Shown: positions 63,910 to 64,000 of the stretch, piece after piece | How the letters are laid out: every line of letters starts with the position of its first letter | Numbering within the stretch: position 1 is the stretch's first letter | Assembly: GCF_004339545.1 (NCBI RefSeq) | Contig: NZ_SMGD01000001.1 | Coordinates: forward strand, 93,675 to 157,674 | From: Celerinatantimonas diazotrophica | GTDB lineage: Bacteria > Pseudomonadota > Gammaproteobacteria > Enterobacterales > Celerinatantimonadaceae | Direction of reading: 5' to 3' | Length of the DNA: 64,000 bases | The notes under the pieces: generated by a model | Seen by the model: the letters and a program-made list of their open reading frames with translations, nothing else | Told to the model about the DNA's origin: nothing | Databases searched by the model: none | Position numbers and translations under genes: made by a program

Positions 63910-64000
63910 GGACTGTTGATCTTTCGTGGTGGTTTTTTGAACGGCATGGTAAAGGGTTATAATTTGCTTCGCCAAAAGTAAAACCATGAACCAATACCAT
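63910..64000 (+). mobile_element. Left end of an IS5-type element, truncated by the window edge
   Basis: After CTAG (63906-63909) the sequence GGACTGTTGATCTTTCGTGG matches the end of the MITE at 30482 at 15 of the first 16 bases. An ATG at 63986 (MNQYH) could begin its transposase. It sits just upstream of the NifA sites. The rest lies outside the window. Confidence 0.65.

Overview
The window looks like a chromosomal segment of a nitrogen-fixing, facultative gammaproteobacterium. The right end carries a nif maturation operon in the Azotobacter/Klebsiella order (iscA-like, nifU, nifS, nifV, nifW, nifZ, nifM). The middle has the enterobacterial/Vibrio-type order uvrY-uvrC-pgsA-tRNA-Gly-tRNA-Cys-tRNA-Leu and yccA/yccS/tusE. 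A marine diazotroph such as Celerinatantimonas would fit, but that name is an inference from gene content only.

Layout. 1-3.7 kb: a minus-strand catabolic operon (hydroxyacid dehydrogenase, RraA-like aldolase, DASS anion transporter, amidohydrolase) with a pair of palindromes upstream. 4.3-17 kb: a decayed accessory region built from fragments of a P2-like prophage (tail sheath gpFI, gpR, gpS and four 3' ends of tail gene gpD, all on the plus strand). After almost every phage 3' end an unrelated accessory gene lies tail-to-tail on the minus strand. The cargo includes a putative pore-type toxin with an array of small membrane immunity-like paralogues, a broken YafQ toxin, a dGTPase, a cystatin-like protein, a lipoprotein and several unknowns. 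17-21.9 kb: dabB-dabA (inorganic carbon uptake) with a divergent LysR regulator. 21.9-23.2 kb: an IS3-family element with a nonsense codon in its transposase. 23.3-26.3 kb: an outer-membrane barrel gene behind a perfect palindrome, more decayed DNA, and a tyrosine integrase next to tRNA-Leu, the probable integration site.

26.3-34.5 kb is ordinary core genome (three tRNAs, pgsA, uvrC, uvrY, two identical tRNA-Ser genes separated by a 260-bp MITE, yccA, yccS, tusE). 34.5-46.3 kb is a complete Tad/Flp pilus operon on the minus strand (flp, tadV, rcpC, rcpA, rcpB, tadZ, tadA-G, plus an OmpA-like gene). 46.6-50 kb has an RluA-type pseudouridine synthase and a PAS/degenerate GGDEF/EAL/CBS protein; tRNA-Pro(CGG) follows. 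51.5-58.3 kb is a Bat (aerotolerance) operon: MoxR, DUF58, DUF4381, BatA, BatB-TPR with a poly-glutamine tract, and BatD. 58.5-63.8 kb is the nif operon, preceded by a textbook sigma-54 promoter, an IHF site and two overlapping NifA sites. The window ends inside an IS element whose end matches the MITE.

The most unusual part is the prophage-derived cassette train at 4.3-17 kb, especially the repeated gpD-3'-end / immunity / toxin unit. Its gpD and immunity stop codons abut with zero spacing, and its toxin and immunity frames overlap by the same 8 nt in every copy.
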